64,000 nucleotides of DNA from Phycisphaerae bacterium (GTDB lineage Bacteria; Planctomycetota; Phycisphaerae; Sedimentisphaerales; UBA12454). Positions 63,627 through 64,000 of this stretch are shown in pieces. Where the stretch lies: assembly GCA_041652575.1 (NCBI GenBank), contig JBAZHC010000007.1, forward strand, positions 99,152 through 163,151, read 5' to 3'. The position numbers and the translations under genes are program-made. The notes under the pieces were generated by a model. It was not told the DNA's origin. It saw only the letters and a list, made by a program, of their open reading frames with translations, and did no database searches. The stretch's first letter is position 1; every line of letters starts with the position of its first letter.

Positions 63627-64000
63627 TATTTTCCTCCTAAAAAATCTCCTTTTCTCTAATAAACATGATACCTGATTTATCGTGATTGTCAAGAGGAATT
63701 AGGGTGTAGGGTATAAGGTTTAGGGGAAAAAATCTGCGAAAATCCGTGAAATCAGCGGTTAATTTTCCATCTTTTTTGCTGAACAGCGATTTATGCGCGA
63801 TGAGAAAATCGTAAAATGGCTGCGGGCCGCTAAGGGATTATGGCGAGGCAGGCTAAGATACAAAACTATTAATCACAGATAAGCTATGAAACCGGAGCCT
63901 CCAAGCTCGGTTATAATACGGGATCGTTATTCAACGTCCCAAAAATTTAACGCGTTCCCGCTTGTTGCGGCTCGCAATAACCTTTTTGCAATGGAGGCTC
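63627..64000. repeat. intergenic region with repeat-like sequence and a 9-bp terminal inverted repeat
   Basis: No gene is recognised in these 374 bases. AAATCCGTGAAATCAGCGG near 63740 resembles a phrase common in noncoding DNA of environmental bacteria. GAGCCTCCA (63895-63903) is mirrored by TGGAGGCTC (63992-64000) at the window edge, with a 106-base span that may be the end of a larger element. Confidence 0.35.

Overview
The window looks like a chromosome segment from a Phycisphaerae/Sedimentisphaerales-type planctomycete. I infer this from PEP-CTERM sorting tails, dockerin-like calcium motifs in secreted proteins, a planctomycete-style pseudopilin-like secreted protein, an EF-Tu with an unusual switch I, and many GH and beta-strand-repeat proteins. 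No 16S rRNA is present, so the assignment is inference. Genes outside the housekeeping block are of moderate GC, with AT-rich intergenic regions.

Region 1 (1-23,900) is a carbohydrate-use region that fits use of a rhamnose-containing glycan. It holds a truncated ABC sugar-binding protein (cut by the window start), an AraC-family regulator, a RhaT-type L-rhamnose/H+ symporter coupled to a URO-D-fold protein, a GH106 alpha-L-rhamnosidase, a GH130 enzyme, a secreted beta-propeller lipoprotein, and two tandem paralogous putative glycosidases. It also holds two large secreted clan GH-A-type enzymes carrying N-terminal beta-strand-repeat modules, smaller proteins built from the same module, and a pseudopilin-like protein. 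Seven promoter-proximal copies of a 33-bp element (two 12-bp half-sites repeated with a 21-bp period, as AraC-family dimers use) lie upstream of six of these transcription units and one divergent partner. In each case the proximal half-site abuts a plausible -35 hexamer. I read this as one local AraC-type regulon and consider it the main discovery of the window.

Region 2 (23,900-28,270) is an accessory island. It has a small proline-rich ORF broken by an in-frame TAG, an AbiEi/AbiEii type IV toxin-antitoxin pair with a promoter that appears leaderless and flanked by an inverted repeat, a zinc-ribbon mini-protein, an excisionase-like protein and a tyrosine integrase next to an initiator tRNA-Met gene.

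Region 3 (28,300-61,560, all on the minus strand) is the translation/transcription supercluster. Read in transcription order it runs: tRNA-Thr, tuf, rpmG, tRNA-Trp, secE, nusG, rplK, rplA, rplJ, rplL, rpoB, rpoC, rpsL, rpsG, fusA, rpsJ, rplC, rplD, rplW, rplB, rpsS, rplV, rpsC, rplP, rpmC, rpsQ, rplN, rplX, rplE, rpsN, rpsH, rplF, rplR, rpsE, rplO, secY, adk, map, infA, rpmJ, rpsM, rpsK, rpsD, rpoA, rplQ, then a HIT-family gene. Peculiarities are a 70-residue helix-turn-helix-like N-terminal extension on ribosomal protein L22, no rpmD (uL30), an altered EF-Tu effector loop, and a terminator-like hairpin between rpsJ and rplC.

Region 4 (61,560-64,000) carries an EamA-type transporter, a PEP-CTERM protein whose natural signal-peptide start appears to be an AUA codon, and intergenic repeats of the CACCACGAAG type.
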